Source: Shewanella nanhaiensis
GTDB taxonomy: Bacteria; Pseudomonadota; Gammaproteobacteria; Enterobacterales; Shewanellaceae
Direction: 5' to 3'
Length of the DNA stretch: 64,000 nt
Assembly: GCF_019457885.1 (NCBI RefSeq)
Contig: NZ_JAHZST010000017.1
Coordinates: forward strand, 62,001 to 126,000
Every line of letters starts with the position of its first letter. Position 1 is the first letter of the stretch. This document shows positions 8,567-17,224 of this stretch, one piece after another. The notes under the pieces were generated by a model that saw only the letters and a list, made by a program, of their open reading frames with translations, did no database searches and had not been told where the DNA came from. The translations under genes and the position numbers were made by a program.

Positions 8567-9922
8567 TTAGAAGATCAGATGAGCCACACCCGCAATGATA
8601 GGTAAGGTTACTAAGGTCCTAAGAATAAAGACAACAAACAGCTCCAGTATATTGACTGGAATTTTACTGCCTATCAAAAGTGCGCCGACTTCGCTCATGT
8701 AGATAAGTTGAGTAACAGACATGGCCGCGATGATAAATCGAGTCATATCTGACTCAATTGAACTTGCCAAGATAGAGGGCAGGAACATATCGGCAAAACC
8801 AACTACGATAGTCTTAGAAGCGGCTGTTGCTTCTGGCACCTGAAGTAGCTCTAGAAGCGGAATAAATGGCATACCAAGGTAGTCAAAAATAGGGGTATGT
8901 TCAGCAACGATCAGCGCCACAGTACCGATTGCCATAACGACAGGGATCACGCCAAATACCATATCAATGACGTTTTTCATGCCATCTGTGAGTGTGTGCT
9001 TTAGGCCACCAGCTTTTGAAGCCTTATTTAACGCCTGTTCCACACCCCATGATAAAACCCCTTTGCCTGCTGGGATCACCTCATCATCTGGGTGTCTTGG
9101 TGTGTCATCAATATAGGTGTCTTTCTTCCAAGACAGCGGCGGTAGTTTAGGCACAATAATCGCCGCCATCAAACCGGCAAAACAGACGGTAAGGTAGAAG
9201 GGGACAAACATATGCTCTAACTTCACCTGAGAGATCACGACTAGAGAGAAGGTTATAGAGACAGCAGAGAAGGTTGTGCCAATAACAGCGGCTTCTCTTT
9301 GGGTATAGAAGCGAGCTTCATACTGTTTACTGGTCATCAAGATACCGACACTACCATCACCTAACCAAGACGCCATACAATCGATGGCGCTACGTCCTGG
9401 TAGATTGAAAACAGGGCGCATAATTTTAGTGAGTAAGGTACCAAATAGCTCGAGTAGGCCAAAGTTGAGTAGAAGTGGAAGCAGCATGCCTGCGAAAATA
9501 AATACACAAAACAGCACTGGAAGCAGATCATTGAGTACCAATGCACCTGTATCGCCAGAGCGGATAGCCTCCGGACCTATCTGCGCAAAAGTCAGTAGAA
9601 TAAATACCGCACCTAAAACCCTAATGATAAGCCACATAGGTGTGACGTTGAGCAGCGAGTTGAGAAAGGCATTTTGGGTGATAAATGCTGGTTTGAGCAG
9701 CTTAGTGACCACTGTTGCGATTGCTGTAAAGCAGACTACGCCCGTCACGATAGCGGTTAACCAAGTTCCCAGAAGTGCCTGTAACCCCTTAGATACAATC
9801 GCAATTGGGATCGTAATTGCATCTTGATAACTGATTGGGGTCATAAATAGTAATAGGCCTATCAATGACGGAATAATAAATGTCAGTATGGTTTTAATGT
9901 TATGGTTTTGTTTTTCTGCCAC
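8567..9922 (-). CDS. YjiH-family membrane protein (nucleoside-recognition/Gate domain)
   Basis: A 451-residue inner-membrane protein with about ten hydrophobic segments and no signal peptide. The sequence resembles YjiH, which carries the Gate (nucleoside-recognition) fold shared with nucleoside transporters and SpoIVFB/spore-maturation proteins. Recognisable stretches include GPEAIRSGDTGALVL, CMASWLGDGSVGILMTSKQYE and SEVGALLIGSKIPVNI. A transport function is likely but the substrate is unknown. The start is a GTG at 9922-9920 with only a weak Shine-Dalgarno; the next Met is far downstream. It is transcribed alone and ends at a clear terminator. Confidence 0.75.
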   Translation of the reverse strand: MAEKQNHNIKTILTFIIPSLIGLLLFMTPISYQDAITIPIAIVSKGLQALLGTWLTAIVTGVVCFTAIATVVTKLLKPAFITQNAFLNSLLNVTPMWLIIRVLGAVFILLTFAQIGPEAIRSGDTGALVLNDLLPVLFCVFIFAGMLLPLLLNFGLLELFGTLLTKIMRPVFNLPGRSAIDCMASWLGDGSVGILMTSKQYEARFYTQREAAVIGTTFSAVSITFSLVVISQVKLEHMFVPFYLTVCFAGLMAAIIVPKLPPLSWKKDTYIDDTPRHPDDEVIPAGKGVLSWGVEQALNKASKAGGLKHTLTDGMKNVIDMVFGVIPVVMAIGTVALIVAEHTPIFDYLGMPFIPLLELLQVPEATAASKTIVVGFADMFLPSILASSIESDMTRFIIAAMSVTQLIYMSEVGALLIGSKIPVNILELFVVFILRTLVTLPIIAGVAHLIF

Positions 9923-10281
9923 TTTTTTTTACTCTAAATTATCGGTTCAGTACAATTCCAATAAGTTATCATCTTATTCGAAGTGAAATTATCACTGAAT
10001 ATCCATTCATGCTAAGGAGGGCAAGATTACCCCCTTCATTCCAGTATGTAAAACCTTATCTATTACTCCGGTGATTCTGCATACCGTAGAATAGTTATTG
10101 CATCTTTTTGATTAATTATATTGTAGCGCAGGAGAGGGATATTTAGCTATGAGGTTTTTGGTAAAATACTTGTTAAAACAAGGTGTTGGTTATGTGTGTT
10201 GTGTGTGATTGTTTTGGCGGGAGATGGCATAGTTTTATCTATGCCATCTATATTATCCGGGCTGATACTGATTGGTCTCAA
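9923..10281. other. Intergenic region between yjiH-like gene and chemoreceptor
   Basis: About 360 bases, AT-rich, containing the promoter side of the yjiH-like gene and the 3' side of the chemoreceptor gene. The only structure seen is the perfect inverted repeat at 10223-10248. No RNA gene or convincing short coding region was found. Confidence 0.5.
10223..10248 (-). terminator. Inverted repeat downstream of the chemoreceptor gene
   Basis: GATGGCATAG (10223-10232) and CTATGCCATC (10239-10248) form a perfect 10-bp stem with a 6-base loop, 34 bases past the chemoreceptor stop. There is no T-run on the minus strand, so termination or 3'-end protection is only a guess. Confidence 0.4.
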
Positions 10282-11826
10282 TTAGCCGAAAGTGTCTCGC
10301 ATCCCCTTTGCTTTGTTTGCATTCTCTTTGAGTTCAAGTACCGAGGCTTCAACACTGTGAACAGCTTGTAGATTCTCGGCACTGGCTAGGCTGATTGAAC
10401 TTATTCCACTATTGATTTCATGAATAACTTGTTTTTGTTGATCCGCTGCAACGGCATTTTGCTGTGCAAGGGAGTGAATAGTGCCGATGGCTTGGTAGAT
10501 ATTATCGACTTTTAATGCGGCATCTTGAGTCTGTGTTGCGCACAGCTCAGCCTGTACTCGGCTTTGATCCATCTGGCCTGCCCAGCTTGAAAGCATAGAG
10601 AACATCTTGTCGACACTTTTAGAGATCCGATTGGTCGATTCTTGAGTTCGGCTTGAGAGTACCCTGACTTCATCGGCAACGACAGAGAAGCCTCGTCCCT
10701 GCTCTCCAGCTCTGGCGGCTTCTATCGCAGCATTGAGCGCTAAAAGGTTGGTTTGCTCAGCAATGGCATCAATCTCACTCATCGCCGCTGCCACCTGCTC
10801 AGCTTCTTTGTTCAGTTGATTGGCATTGGCCGCAGCATCGCTGACCGCTTGAGTTAAGTCCACAATACTTTTGGTATTACTTTGCATTGAGTCACGGCTA
10901 TCTAAACAGAGGCGATAGGTTTCATCTATGCTGTTGGAGGTCGATTGGGTATTGTTAGCCACTTCCCCTATGGTCGAACTCATCTCCTCCATGGCACTGG
11001 CCATCTGCTCCACTTGCTGGCTCTCTTGGTTGAGCCCTGCGTGAGTTTGATTGGCGGCAACCACAAGTTGATCGGCTATCTGATCTATTTGATCTGCGTT
11101 GTCCTGTGAGCGGCCTAATATTCCTTGGATCTTGGCGCCTTGGAGCATGATTTGAAAATCAAGAACTGATGAGGTGTCGCGGCCACAATAGACAAAGCGG
11201 CTAACGGAATCATAATCCTGTTTCATCCGCATCAGCTTTTTAGGGACAATAAAAGCTTCATCGTAAAAAATGGCTAAATTGAGTCCCATCAGCAGGGCAC
11301 CAGCGAGTATCACACCCCAGCCCCAAAACATGCCGGCGATGACTAACCCTGTGGTGGCACAAATAGCAGAAAGAACTCGTTTTTGAGTGAGTGATATAGG
11401 ATCTTTAACCGCTTTACCACTGTTTAGCCGTTTGTAGATCTTAGCTGCTTGAGTGGTAAGTTGAGATGACGCGGCAACCCGAACAGACTGATAACCTACT
11501 ATCTGGCCAGCTTCATAAAGAGGTGAAACAAAAGCATCAACCCAATAGTAACTACCGTCTTTACAGCGATTTTTGACAACACCACGCCAAGATTGCCCCG
11601 CTTTGAGTTTCTCCCAGAGCTCTTTAAATGCAGCACTGGGCATATCTGGGTCTCTGACTATATTGTGGCTTTGACCGATAAGTTCGGATTCACTGTAGCC
11701 GGATATATCGATAAATTTTTGATTAGCGTAGGTGATCACCCCGCGTTTATCGGTGATCGATATGAGCTCATCATCTGGATTAAGTTTGATCTCTCTCCCG
11801 GATTGGGGGGCATTTGTTGGCTTCAT
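10282..11826 (-). CDS. Aer-like methyl-accepting chemotaxis protein with N-terminal PAS domain
   Basis: A 514-residue energy or redox taxis receptor. The N-terminal PAS domain (about residues 18-120) has the Aer-type pattern ITDKRGVITYANQKFIDISG, HNIVRDPDMP and DGSYYWVDAFVSPL, the class that binds FAD in E. coli Aer. A short hydrophobic hairpin follows (about 150-190, two membrane passes with no periplasmic domain), then a linker and a long MCP signalling domain with the conserved tip EQTNLLALNAAIEAARAGEQ followed by GRGFSVVADEVRVLS. It therefore senses cytoplasmic redox state and signals through CheW/CheA. It stands alone; no che genes are nearby. Confidence 0.9.
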   Translation of the reverse strand: MKPTNAPQSGREIKLNPDDELISITDKRGVITYANQKFIDISGYSESELIGQSHNIVRDPDMPSAAFKELWEKLKAGQSWRGVVKNRCKDGSYYWVDAFVSPLYEAGQIVGYQSVRVAASSQLTTQAAKIYKRLNSGKAVKDPISLTQKRVLSAICATTGLVIAGMFWGWGVILAGALLMGLNLAIFYDEAFIVPKKLMRMKQDYDSVSRFVYCGRDTSSVLDFQIMLQGAKIQGILGRSQDNADQIDQIADQLVVAANQTHAGLNQESQQVEQMASAMEEMSSTIGEVANNTQSTSNSIDETYRLCLDSRDSMQSNTKSIVDLTQAVSDAAANANQLNKEAEQVAAAMSEIDAIAEQTNLLALNAAIEAARAGEQGRGFSVVADEVRVLSSRTQESTNRISKSVDKMFSMLSSWAGQMDQSRVQAELCATQTQDAALKVDNIYQAIGTIHSLAQQNAVAADQQKQVIHEINSGISSISLASAENLQAVHSVEASVLELKENANKAKGMRDTFG

Positions 11827-12186
11827 CAGTTTTCCCGTTCAAACAGCTAAATCTAAGTCAGATCAATTGTCGGTTTTGTGAATTGTATCACTTATGTGCT
11901 TGTTTTGTTGTCGCTTTAATTTATTTTGGGTGTTTTTTACTCGGACGTGATATCTTTTGGATGATCATGCTTTTTTGTATGTCACCTGCGATTATTAACA
12001 CTGATTTGAGTCTTTAGGTTAGTGGTTGCTACTGCTTTGGTTTGCGCCTTGTTTGTCGGTTAAATGGCTTATTTATCAAATTCTGATTTTTTGAAAATTG
12101 AATTGTTGATAATTGGCGCTAGACCTCGTTAAAAAAACCTGCTTCCATATATTGTATGGACTAGGTGAATAGCGAACTTAGGGAAT
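11827..12186. other. Divergent intergenic region, aer-like / DUF998
   Basis: About 360 AT-rich bases holding promoters for both flanking genes. The one structure seen is a short palindrome, TCCATA-TATTG-TATGGA, at 12144-12160, just upstream of the DUF998 start. On the minus strand ACCGACAA near 11865 resembles a flagellar sigma-28 -10 element, but a matching -35 was not convincing. Confidence 0.4.
12144..12160 (+). promoter_or_regulatory. Palindrome upstream of the DUF998 gene
   Basis: TCCATA (12144-12149), a 5-base spacer, then TATGGA (12155-12160) form a perfect 6-bp inverted repeat 27 bases before the start codon. It could be an operator; no binding protein is suggested by the sequence. 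Confidence 0.3.
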
Positions 12187-12867
12187 ATGGTAGATAAGAG
12201 TAAAAAACTGTCGAGCCTCGCTTTTAAATTTGGTGTGCTCGGGATAATCGGACTTTTTATCGGTACGGCTCTATCTGTTGCAGGCTATCAGGATTATGAT
12301 GGGAGCGGATTCAACTTTTTGAATCATACCCTTAGTGAGCTGGGTCATTATGGACACTCTACAATGGCCGTTGTTATCAATGGGGGGCTATTTTTTGGTA
12401 GTTTGAGCTTGATTCTATTCTCGCTATTTTCAATTCAATTAATTGATAATAAATTGCTTTATCCTCTCTGTTTCTCTCTTGCTGCAACTTTCTTCTGTTT
12501 GGCGGCTGTTGGGTTATTTCCGGTTAATGTCTATCACCTGCACACGGCGGCACTTCAGTATTTTTTCTATTTAGCGACCTGTAGCATCACTCTCTATTTC
12601 GTGTACCTATTGCGTCAGGGAGGGATGTTTTACTCTAGGTGGAATATAGTTACCGGACTATTAACCTTGATAAGTTTTACTGTTTTCTTGCTATCTTCAT
12701 ACATCGACCTCGGCATTTTCGGCAGTGATCGTCCTTTCTACCAAGAGATGGTGATGGAGCTGCCTAGGCCTGTAATATGGTGGCCTGCGGCGCTTGAGTG
12801 GCTCTGTTTATTACTGTTTCTGGCTTGGTGTTGCGGCATGATCCGAAGTGTGAAAAATCGAGTGTAG
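12187..12867 (+). CDS. DUF998-family membrane protein
   Basis: A 226-residue inner-membrane protein with six predicted hydrophobic segments. LNHTLSELGHYGHS in the loop after the first segment (about residues 43-56) is the characteristic DUF998 motif. The function of the family is not established. The ATG follows AGGGAAT. It is transcribed alone and converges with ubiV across the inverted repeat at 12883-12910. Confidence 0.75.
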   Translation: MVDKSKKLSSLAFKFGVLGIIGLFIGTALSVAGYQDYDGSGFNFLNHTLSELGHYGHSTMAVVINGGLFFGSLSLILFSLFSIQLIDNKLLYPLCFSLAATFFCLAAVGLFPVNVYHLHTAALQYFFYLATCSITLYFVYLLRQGGMFYSRWNIVTGLLTLISFTVFLLSSYIDLGIFGSDRPFYQEMVMELPRPVIWWPAALEWLCLLLFLAWCCGMIRSVKNRV

Positions 12868-12882
12868 CACTAATGATATATA

Positions 12883-12910
12883 TTAAGGCTTTAGCTTTCT
12901 AAAGCCTTAA
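12883..12910. terminator. Inverted repeat between convergent genes
   Basis: TTAAGGCTTTA (12883-12893) and TAAAGCCTTAA (12900-12910) form an 11-bp perfect stem with a 6-base loop between the DUF998 gene and ubiV, which converge. T-runs are poor on both sides, so it is a probable rather than certain bidirectional terminator. Confidence 0.6.
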
Positions 12911-12925
12911 TTGACTCAGCTTTGC

Positions 12926-13786
12926 TTATATCTTTAGGTGGTTAAAGCCAGCTTGTTGATGCCAATAGCCATTACAGTGAGTGTCATCAACTTGGGCGGT
13001 TTGTGAGCCCAACTCAAAGAGTTTATCTGCTTTCTCTATGCTGCTAATGCTTGATGGGGATACCCTAAAGTAGTTGACCCCCATTTCGCTCATCGAAGAG
13101 AGCTCTGAAGTCAGATCGATACAGGCTGCAGATTGAGTCTGTATGCCGTTGAGCCTTAACAGAGGTTGAGACTCCTGAGTTTGAGCCAGTAATCCCTTAG
13201 GATTTTCGATACAGATTGTTTGGCACTTATCTTTGACTAGGCCTTTCTGCCTTGCTGTAAAGCAGCGAGCGGATAGCGCAAGAGGCAAAAATCCGTGGCC
13301 AAAAACCTCAATCTCAAACTCAGGTTTTTCGACAGAGATGACTGTATTAAGCCAATGTTTAGAGAGCTCAACTGGCATGACAAAGCGCTGCATTCCCCAC
13401 CTATGAAGTGTCTTTAGGCTGGCTAAGTTGTAATTATTAATGGTTGGGCCGCAGATAAAGGGAAGCTTGTTCTCCTTGGCGGCCTGAACTGCCCCCATGT
13501 CATTGGCTTCTATTATAAATTCGCCATTTTCTACCTGTTTTTTTAATTCAGTATATTCAGAGGGGGCTTCGAGTAGAGCCAGTGTTGATAATACGACCTC
13601 TTTGCCTGAGTTCCTTAACATATGGGCTAAGTCCATATAGTCACTGAATTTCAACTCTCGACGGCGGCTACAGATGGTTTCCCCGAGGTAAACTAAGGGA
13701 ATTTGACTTGAGGCTACCTGAGTGTAGAACTCTATAACTTTCTCTTTGGGCCAGCAATATAGAATAGGGCCGAGTGATGCTTTCAT
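12926..13786 (-). CDS. ubiV: Ubiquinone biosynthesis protein UbiV (O2-independent hydroxylation)
   Basis: U32 peptidase-family iron-sulfur protein that works with UbiU and UbiT to hydroxylate the ubiquinone ring without oxygen. It aligns well with E. coli UbiV from memory (LGPILYCWPKE, VYLGETICSRRRE, VVLSTLALLEAPSEYTELKK, NGYW near the C-terminus). Counting from the ATG at 13786, the four cluster cysteines are C39, C175, C188 and C192, with the C-x12-C-x3-C spacing of the E. coli protein. The frame extends eight codons upstream, overlapping ubiU. I chose the internal ATG because AAGGAT precedes it and C39 then matches the E. coli numbering. Its coding region begins 14 bases after the ubiU stop. 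Confidence 0.95.
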   Translation of the reverse strand: MKASLGPILYCWPKEKVIEFYTQVASSQIPLVYLGETICSRRRELKFSDYMDLAHMLRNSGKEVVLSTLALLEAPSEYTELKKQVENGEFIIEANDMGAVQAAKENKLPFICGPTINNYNLASLKTLHRWGMQRFVMPVELSKHWLNTVISVEKPEFEIEVFGHGFLPLALSARCFTARQKGLVKDKCQTICIENPKGLLAQTQESQPLLRLNGIQTQSAACIDLTSELSSMSEMGVNYFRVSPSSISSIEKADKLFELGSQTAQVDDTHCNGYWHQQAGFNHLKI

Positions 13787-13800
13787 TGTCTTATCCTTAA

Positions 13801-14802
13801 TTACTGCCATGTGCGCTCATAGGCCCCTAAGGTGGTCGTTTGTCCTTCGGATACTTTGGCTAATGCTCTATCCCATTCAACTTGAGTTTGAAAGTTATCA
13901 GGATTATTTAGGTAGGTATCGATAGCGCGCCGCCATACTTGAGTCACCTGCTCGACATAGGCGGGACTACGCTGACGGCCCTCTATTTTTAAAGAGACCA
14001 CATTTGCCTTAGCCAATTCGGGCAGCAAGCTTAAGGTGTTTAGACTGGTTGGCGACTCTAACAGGTGGGTCGGAGTGCTGTTATGTTCAGTGGTGTAGCG
14101 ACCTTTGCAGACGACAGGGTAGCCCATCTGCTCATCGATACCAGATTTATCGATTAACACCTCATTGAGCCGAGTTAACCTGTTCTCTCCCTCCTCTTGC
14201 CAACGTACATGCTTTGCGGGTGAGCATGAACCGCCAGTGTTTGGTGATTGCCCCGTCACATAAGATGACAGGTGGCAGCGGCCTTCAGCCATAATACATA
14301 GGCTGCCAAAAGCGAACACCTCAAGATCCACAGGGGTGACTTTACTTAGATCTCTCACCTGTTTCATCGATAGAACTCTGGGAAGTACCGCGCGCTGAAT
14401 ATTAAACTCCTCTTTATAAAGCTTAAGAGCACCAAGATTGGTGGCACTGGCTTGTACTGAGAGGTGAAGAGGGAGGTGAGGATAATGGCTGTGGGCATAA
14501 TCTAATAACGACAGATCAGCGATGATGAGTGCATCCACGCCTGTGTTTGCGGCTATATCGACCGCCTCATACCAACGCTTTTCCTCTCTAGGTTTAGGGA
14601 AGGTATTGATGGTTAGGAAGATCTTTTTACCCTGCTGCTTAGTATACTGGGCGGCTTCTTGTAGCTTTTTTGGGGTAAAGTTCAGTCCTGCGAATGAGCG
14701 TGCATTTGTGTCATTCTTTAATCCTAAGTAGACGGCATCGGCACCTGCGTTAAGGGCGGTTTTTAGTGATGCTAAATTGCCTGCTGGGCACAGCAGTTCC
14801 AT
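13801..14802 (-). CDS. ubiU: Ubiquinone biosynthesis protein UbiU (O2-independent hydroxylation)
   Basis: Iron-sulfur partner of UbiV in anaerobic ubiquinone synthesis. From the ATG at 14802 the protein is 333 residues and begins MELLCPAGNLASLKTAL. The four cluster cysteines fall at positions 169, 176, 193 and 232, exactly the numbering known for E. coli UbiU. This supports the start choice over a TTG eight codons upstream. GGAGCAAGAAT before the ATG gives a good ribosome site. ubiU-ubiV form an operon, divergent from ubiT with 173 bases between the start codons. A terminal TMAO reductase elsewhere in the window fits a need for quinone under anoxia, although TMAO respiration commonly uses menaquinone. 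Confidence 0.96.
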   Translation of the reverse strand: MELLCPAGNLASLKTALNAGADAVYLGLKNDTNARSFAGLNFTPKKLQEAAQYTKQQGKKIFLTINTFPKPREEKRWYEAVDIAANTGVDALIIADLSLLDYAHSHYPHLPLHLSVQASATNLGALKLYKEEFNIQRAVLPRVLSMKQVRDLSKVTPVDLEVFAFGSLCIMAEGRCHLSSYVTGQSPNTGGSCSPAKHVRWQEEGENRLTRLNEVLIDKSGIDEQMGYPVVCKGRYTTEHNSTPTHLLESPTSLNTLSLLPELAKANVVSLKIEGRQRSPAYVEQVTQVWRRAIDTYLNNPDNFQTQVEWDRALAKVSEGQTTTLGAYERTWQ

Positions 14803-14867
14803 ATTCTTGCTCCGAGATACTCCCAAAAATTGAATTTGGAGTTTAAAAGGGATTGGCTGTCGATTAC

Positions 14868-14881
14868 TTGATATAAAACAG
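14868..14881. promoter_or_regulatory. Candidate FNR-type site between ubiU and ubiT
   Basis: TTGAT-ATAA-AACAG matches the FNR consensus TTGAT-N4-ATCAA at 8 of 10 positions, with a perfect left half. FNR control of ubiUV is known in E. coli; use of this site by an FNR homologue such as EtrA is an inference. Confidence 0.35.
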
Positions 14882-14925
14882 GTTTGTGATCATAAAATCT
14901 GGTTAAACTCTTTTTCTTTTTAACT

Positions 14926-14940
14926 CTCCTGTTATAGGAG
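14926..14940 (+). promoter_or_regulatory. Small hairpin in the ubiT leader
   Basis: CTCCT-GTTAT-AGGAG forms a 5-bp stem. The AGGAG arm imitates the true ribosome site AAGGAG at 14960-14965, which lies 10 bases before the ubiT ATG. The CTCCT arm could in principle pair with either AGGAG, which would hide the ribosome site. Confidence 0.25.
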
Positions 14941-14975
14941 GAGATCGGTTACCTGTATTAAGGAGTGAGATCAAG

Positions 14976-15488
14976 ATGCAAACACCTTTTTTGAACAGTA
15001 TGGCTAAGCAGCTGCTGGAGTTTGGGCCTAAATTGGCTCGCCGTCCCTTAGGTTTGGTTCCTTTTCGGCTTAAAGCGGAAGTTTTAGAGCGACTATTAGG
15101 GCAACTGCTTGCCCAGCAGGCCAGTGATGAGGAGTTAGATTTTCTCAAGGGGAATTGGGTAGCTATCGATATTCTTGATCTGGATTTAAGGTTCGAGGTT
15201 AGTTTTGACTCACGCTGGCTAGTGCGTGAGCCTGAATCTGCAGCAGTGACCTTCTCTGGTCAATCAAAAGAGCTGCTTTTGGTGGCTGCAGGTAAGGAGG
15301 ATCCTGATACCTTGTTCTTCCAACGTAAGCTGTCAATCGAAGGGGATACTGAGTTAGGCCTTGAAGTTAAAAATTTACTCTTGAGTATCGAGTTTGACAC
15401 TATGCCTTCTCCTCTTAGACACAGTATTGAGAAACTGGCGATGGTGATTTTGCAACTGCAGCTTAAGGCAAACCCTGAGTTAGCATAA
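14976..15488 (+). CDS. ubiT: Ubiquinone biosynthesis accessory factor UbiT (SCP2 domain)
   Basis: A 170-residue SCP2 (sterol-carrier-like) lipid-binding protein that supports the UbiU/UbiV hydroxylation pathway, probably by presenting hydrophobic quinone intermediates. FLKGNWVAIDILDLDLRFEVSF and the later AAVTFSGQSKELLLVAAGKEDPDTLFFQRKL cover the SCP2 fold (about residues 45-145). Length is close to E. coli UbiT. It diverges from ubiU-ubiV as in E. coli. The ribosome site AAGGAG lies 10 bases before the ATG. Confidence 0.92.
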   Translation: MQTPFLNSMAKQLLEFGPKLARRPLGLVPFRLKAEVLERLLGQLLAQQASDEELDFLKGNWVAIDILDLDLRFEVSFDSRWLVREPESAAVTFSGQSKELLLVAAGKEDPDTLFFQRKLSIEGDTELGLEVKNLLLSIEFDTMPSPLRHSIEKLAMVILQLQLKANPELA

Positions 15489-15611
15489 TGAGCTAAGTGG
15501 AGTTGATTAGCTCCACTGTTTATCCTTAAATTCCCTTCTGTTTAACTGCTACGCTTAAGGTGGATATTCACTTAGGTACACTTAAGAGCAGCTGGATCTG
15601 AAGGGACGTTA

Positions 15612-16877
15612 ATGATGAACAACTTGCTAGTTGTCGAAGATAATAAGGCGATAGCTTCCGTTATTGAACATATCGGCGGCTCGCTAGGTTACCGAGTTAC
15701 CATCGCATACTCCTTCGCTGAGCTGAAAAGCTTACTGGTGAGCCATCATGATTTTTTTGCCGCAACGGTGGATTACAGCTTACCTGATGCGGTCGATGGG
15801 CAGGCGATTTTCCATGTACTTGAGCACAATATTCCCTGCATCGTGATGACTGGAAAGATGAATAACGCGATTCATCAAAAACTACTCAGTTTACCTATCG
15901 TCGATTATTTAACAAAAGAGAATTCACAGGCCTACCATTATCTACTGAGAGTGCTCCATGGGCAGCTAACAAACCATGAGATAGGCGTATTAGTTGTCGA
16001 TGACTCACTGTCGGTGAGAAGTTATGTGTGTAACCTATTAAGCCGAAGAAACTTCACGCTTTATGATGTGCCTGATGGTACTAAGGCGTTGAATGCTTTG
16101 GCTATGCATCCGGAAATAAAGTTGATTATTACCGATCAAGAGATGCCTGGCATGAATGGCATAGAGCTGGTGCAGGCGGTGAGAAAACAGTTTGTCGATA
16201 GAGAGTTGGTGATCGTTGGCTACTCAGGTATCGATAAACCTTATCAATCAGCACGTTTTATTAAAAGTGGTGCAGATGACTATCTACAGAAGCCCTTTTG
16301 TCCTGAAGAGTTCTATTGCCGCGTCTTTAAAAACATCGAAAAGCTGCAATATATCGAAGAGATAAAGATGGCTGCCGATATGGATTATCTGACTTCGTTA
16401 TCCAATCGTCGTCATTTTATCGAGCAGTTGACTGAGCACTTCGATGAACTGCTAGTCAATAATCTAGAACACCTGTTAATTTTTATTCATGTAGATGACT
16501 TTAAAGGGATAAATGAAACTTTTGGTCACAGTGGTGGAGATAAGGTTTTAGTGGAGCTTGCTGAATTGTTGAAAAAAAGCATTGAGCCTCCCTACCGAGC
16601 AAGGTTTGGGGGAGCAGAGTTTTGTTGTTTAATCTCAGGTTCAAGTTTGGTGAAAAATAGAGAGATGGTAGATAAGTTAACACAGGCTGCTAGTGCACTT
16701 TCATTCACTCTTAAAGAGCGTGACATGTGCTTTAAAATCACCGTCGGTGGGGCGCAAATGTACGAAAAATCAACGGTTAAGACGTTACTGTCACAAGCCG
16801 ATGCGGCATTTCAAAAGGCATTATCACAGGGAGGAAACTGCACTGTTATCCATGATGTACAAGAGGAGGGAAGGTAA
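15612..16877 (+). CDS. Double-receiver protein with degenerate GGDEF domain
   Basis: A 421-residue cytoplasmic response regulator. REC1 (about residues 4-118) has the acidic pair ED, the phospho-Asp in TVDYSLPD and the switch residues VMTGK and LTKEN. REC2 (about 127-245) has VVDD, ITDQEMPG, GYSG and QKPF, so both receivers look functional. The GGDEF-type domain (about 256-415) keeps DYLTSLSNRR, but the signature reads GGAEF (about 333-337): Ala replaces the third residue, which normally binds metal. No RxxD inhibitory site is present five residues upstream. Diguanylate cyclase activity is therefore unlikely and the domain may act as a GTP or c-di-GMP sensor or a partner surface. The partner kinase is not adjacent. 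Confidence 0.88.
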   Translation: MMNNLLVVEDNKAIASVIEHIGGSLGYRVTIAYSFAELKSLLVSHHDFFAATVDYSLPDAVDGQAIFHVLEHNIPCIVMTGKMNNAIHQKLLSLPIVDYLTKENSQAYHYLLRVLHGQLTNHEIGVLVVDDSLSVRSYVCNLLSRRNFTLYDVPDGTKALNALAMHPEIKLIITDQEMPGMNGIELVQAVRKQFVDRELVIVGYSGIDKPYQSARFIKSGADDYLQKPFCPEEFYCRVFKNIEKLQYIEEIKMAADMDYLTSLSNRRHFIEQLTEHFDELLVNNLEHLLIFIHVDDFKGINETFGHSGGDKVLVELAELLKKSIEPPYRARFGGAEFCCLISGSSLVKNREMVDKLTQAASALSFTLKERDMCFKITVGGAQMYEKSTVKTLLSQADAAFQKALSQGGNCTVIHDVQEEGR

Positions 16878-16937
16878 AAAATTGGAGGCTAGTAAGCGGG
16901 CTAAAGAGAAAACCCACTTATTATATCTGTCAGTATT

Positions 16938-17195
16938 TTAGCTTACAGGTTTACCTGTGATCAGGTGATACTTCACTAAGAGTTCATCGTCTGACTCGTT
17001 ATGATCTGGATCTGGGTCGATACAATCGATAGGGCATACAGAGATACAGGTAGGTTTATCATAGTGGCCGACACATTCAGTGCAGAGCTCAGGGTCAATC
17101 TCATAGATCTCCTCGCCCATAGTGATCGCCTGATTTGGACATTCAGGTTCACACATATCACAGTTAATACAGCTATCGTCGATTAATAAAGCCAT
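16938..17195 (-). CDS. yfhL: YfhL-type 2[4Fe-4S] ferredoxin
   Basis: An 85-residue soluble ferredoxin. The first cluster motif is CINCDMCEPECP (Cys 9, 12, 15, 19) and the second CTECVGHYDKPTCISVCP has the longer loop typical of the YfhL/AlvinFdx group. As I recall, YfhL was linked in E. coli to RNA hydroxylation by a U32-family enzyme. Here it lies 77 bases downstream of trhP, a U32-family tRNA hydroxylase, in the same direction, which supports electron or cluster supply to that enzyme. Confidence 0.9.
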   Translation of the reverse strand: MALLIDDSCINCDMCEPECPNQAITMGEEIYEIDPELCTECVGHYDKPTCISVCPIDCIDPDPDHNESDDELLVKYHLITGKPVS

Positions 17196-17224
17196 TGTCT
17201 ATCTACTCGTTTATGTACTTTAAT

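Noticed and set aside
11840..11900. Sigma-28 promoter for the Aer-like receptor
   Set aside because: The -10-like ACCGACAA matches partly but no suitable -35 lies at the right distance.
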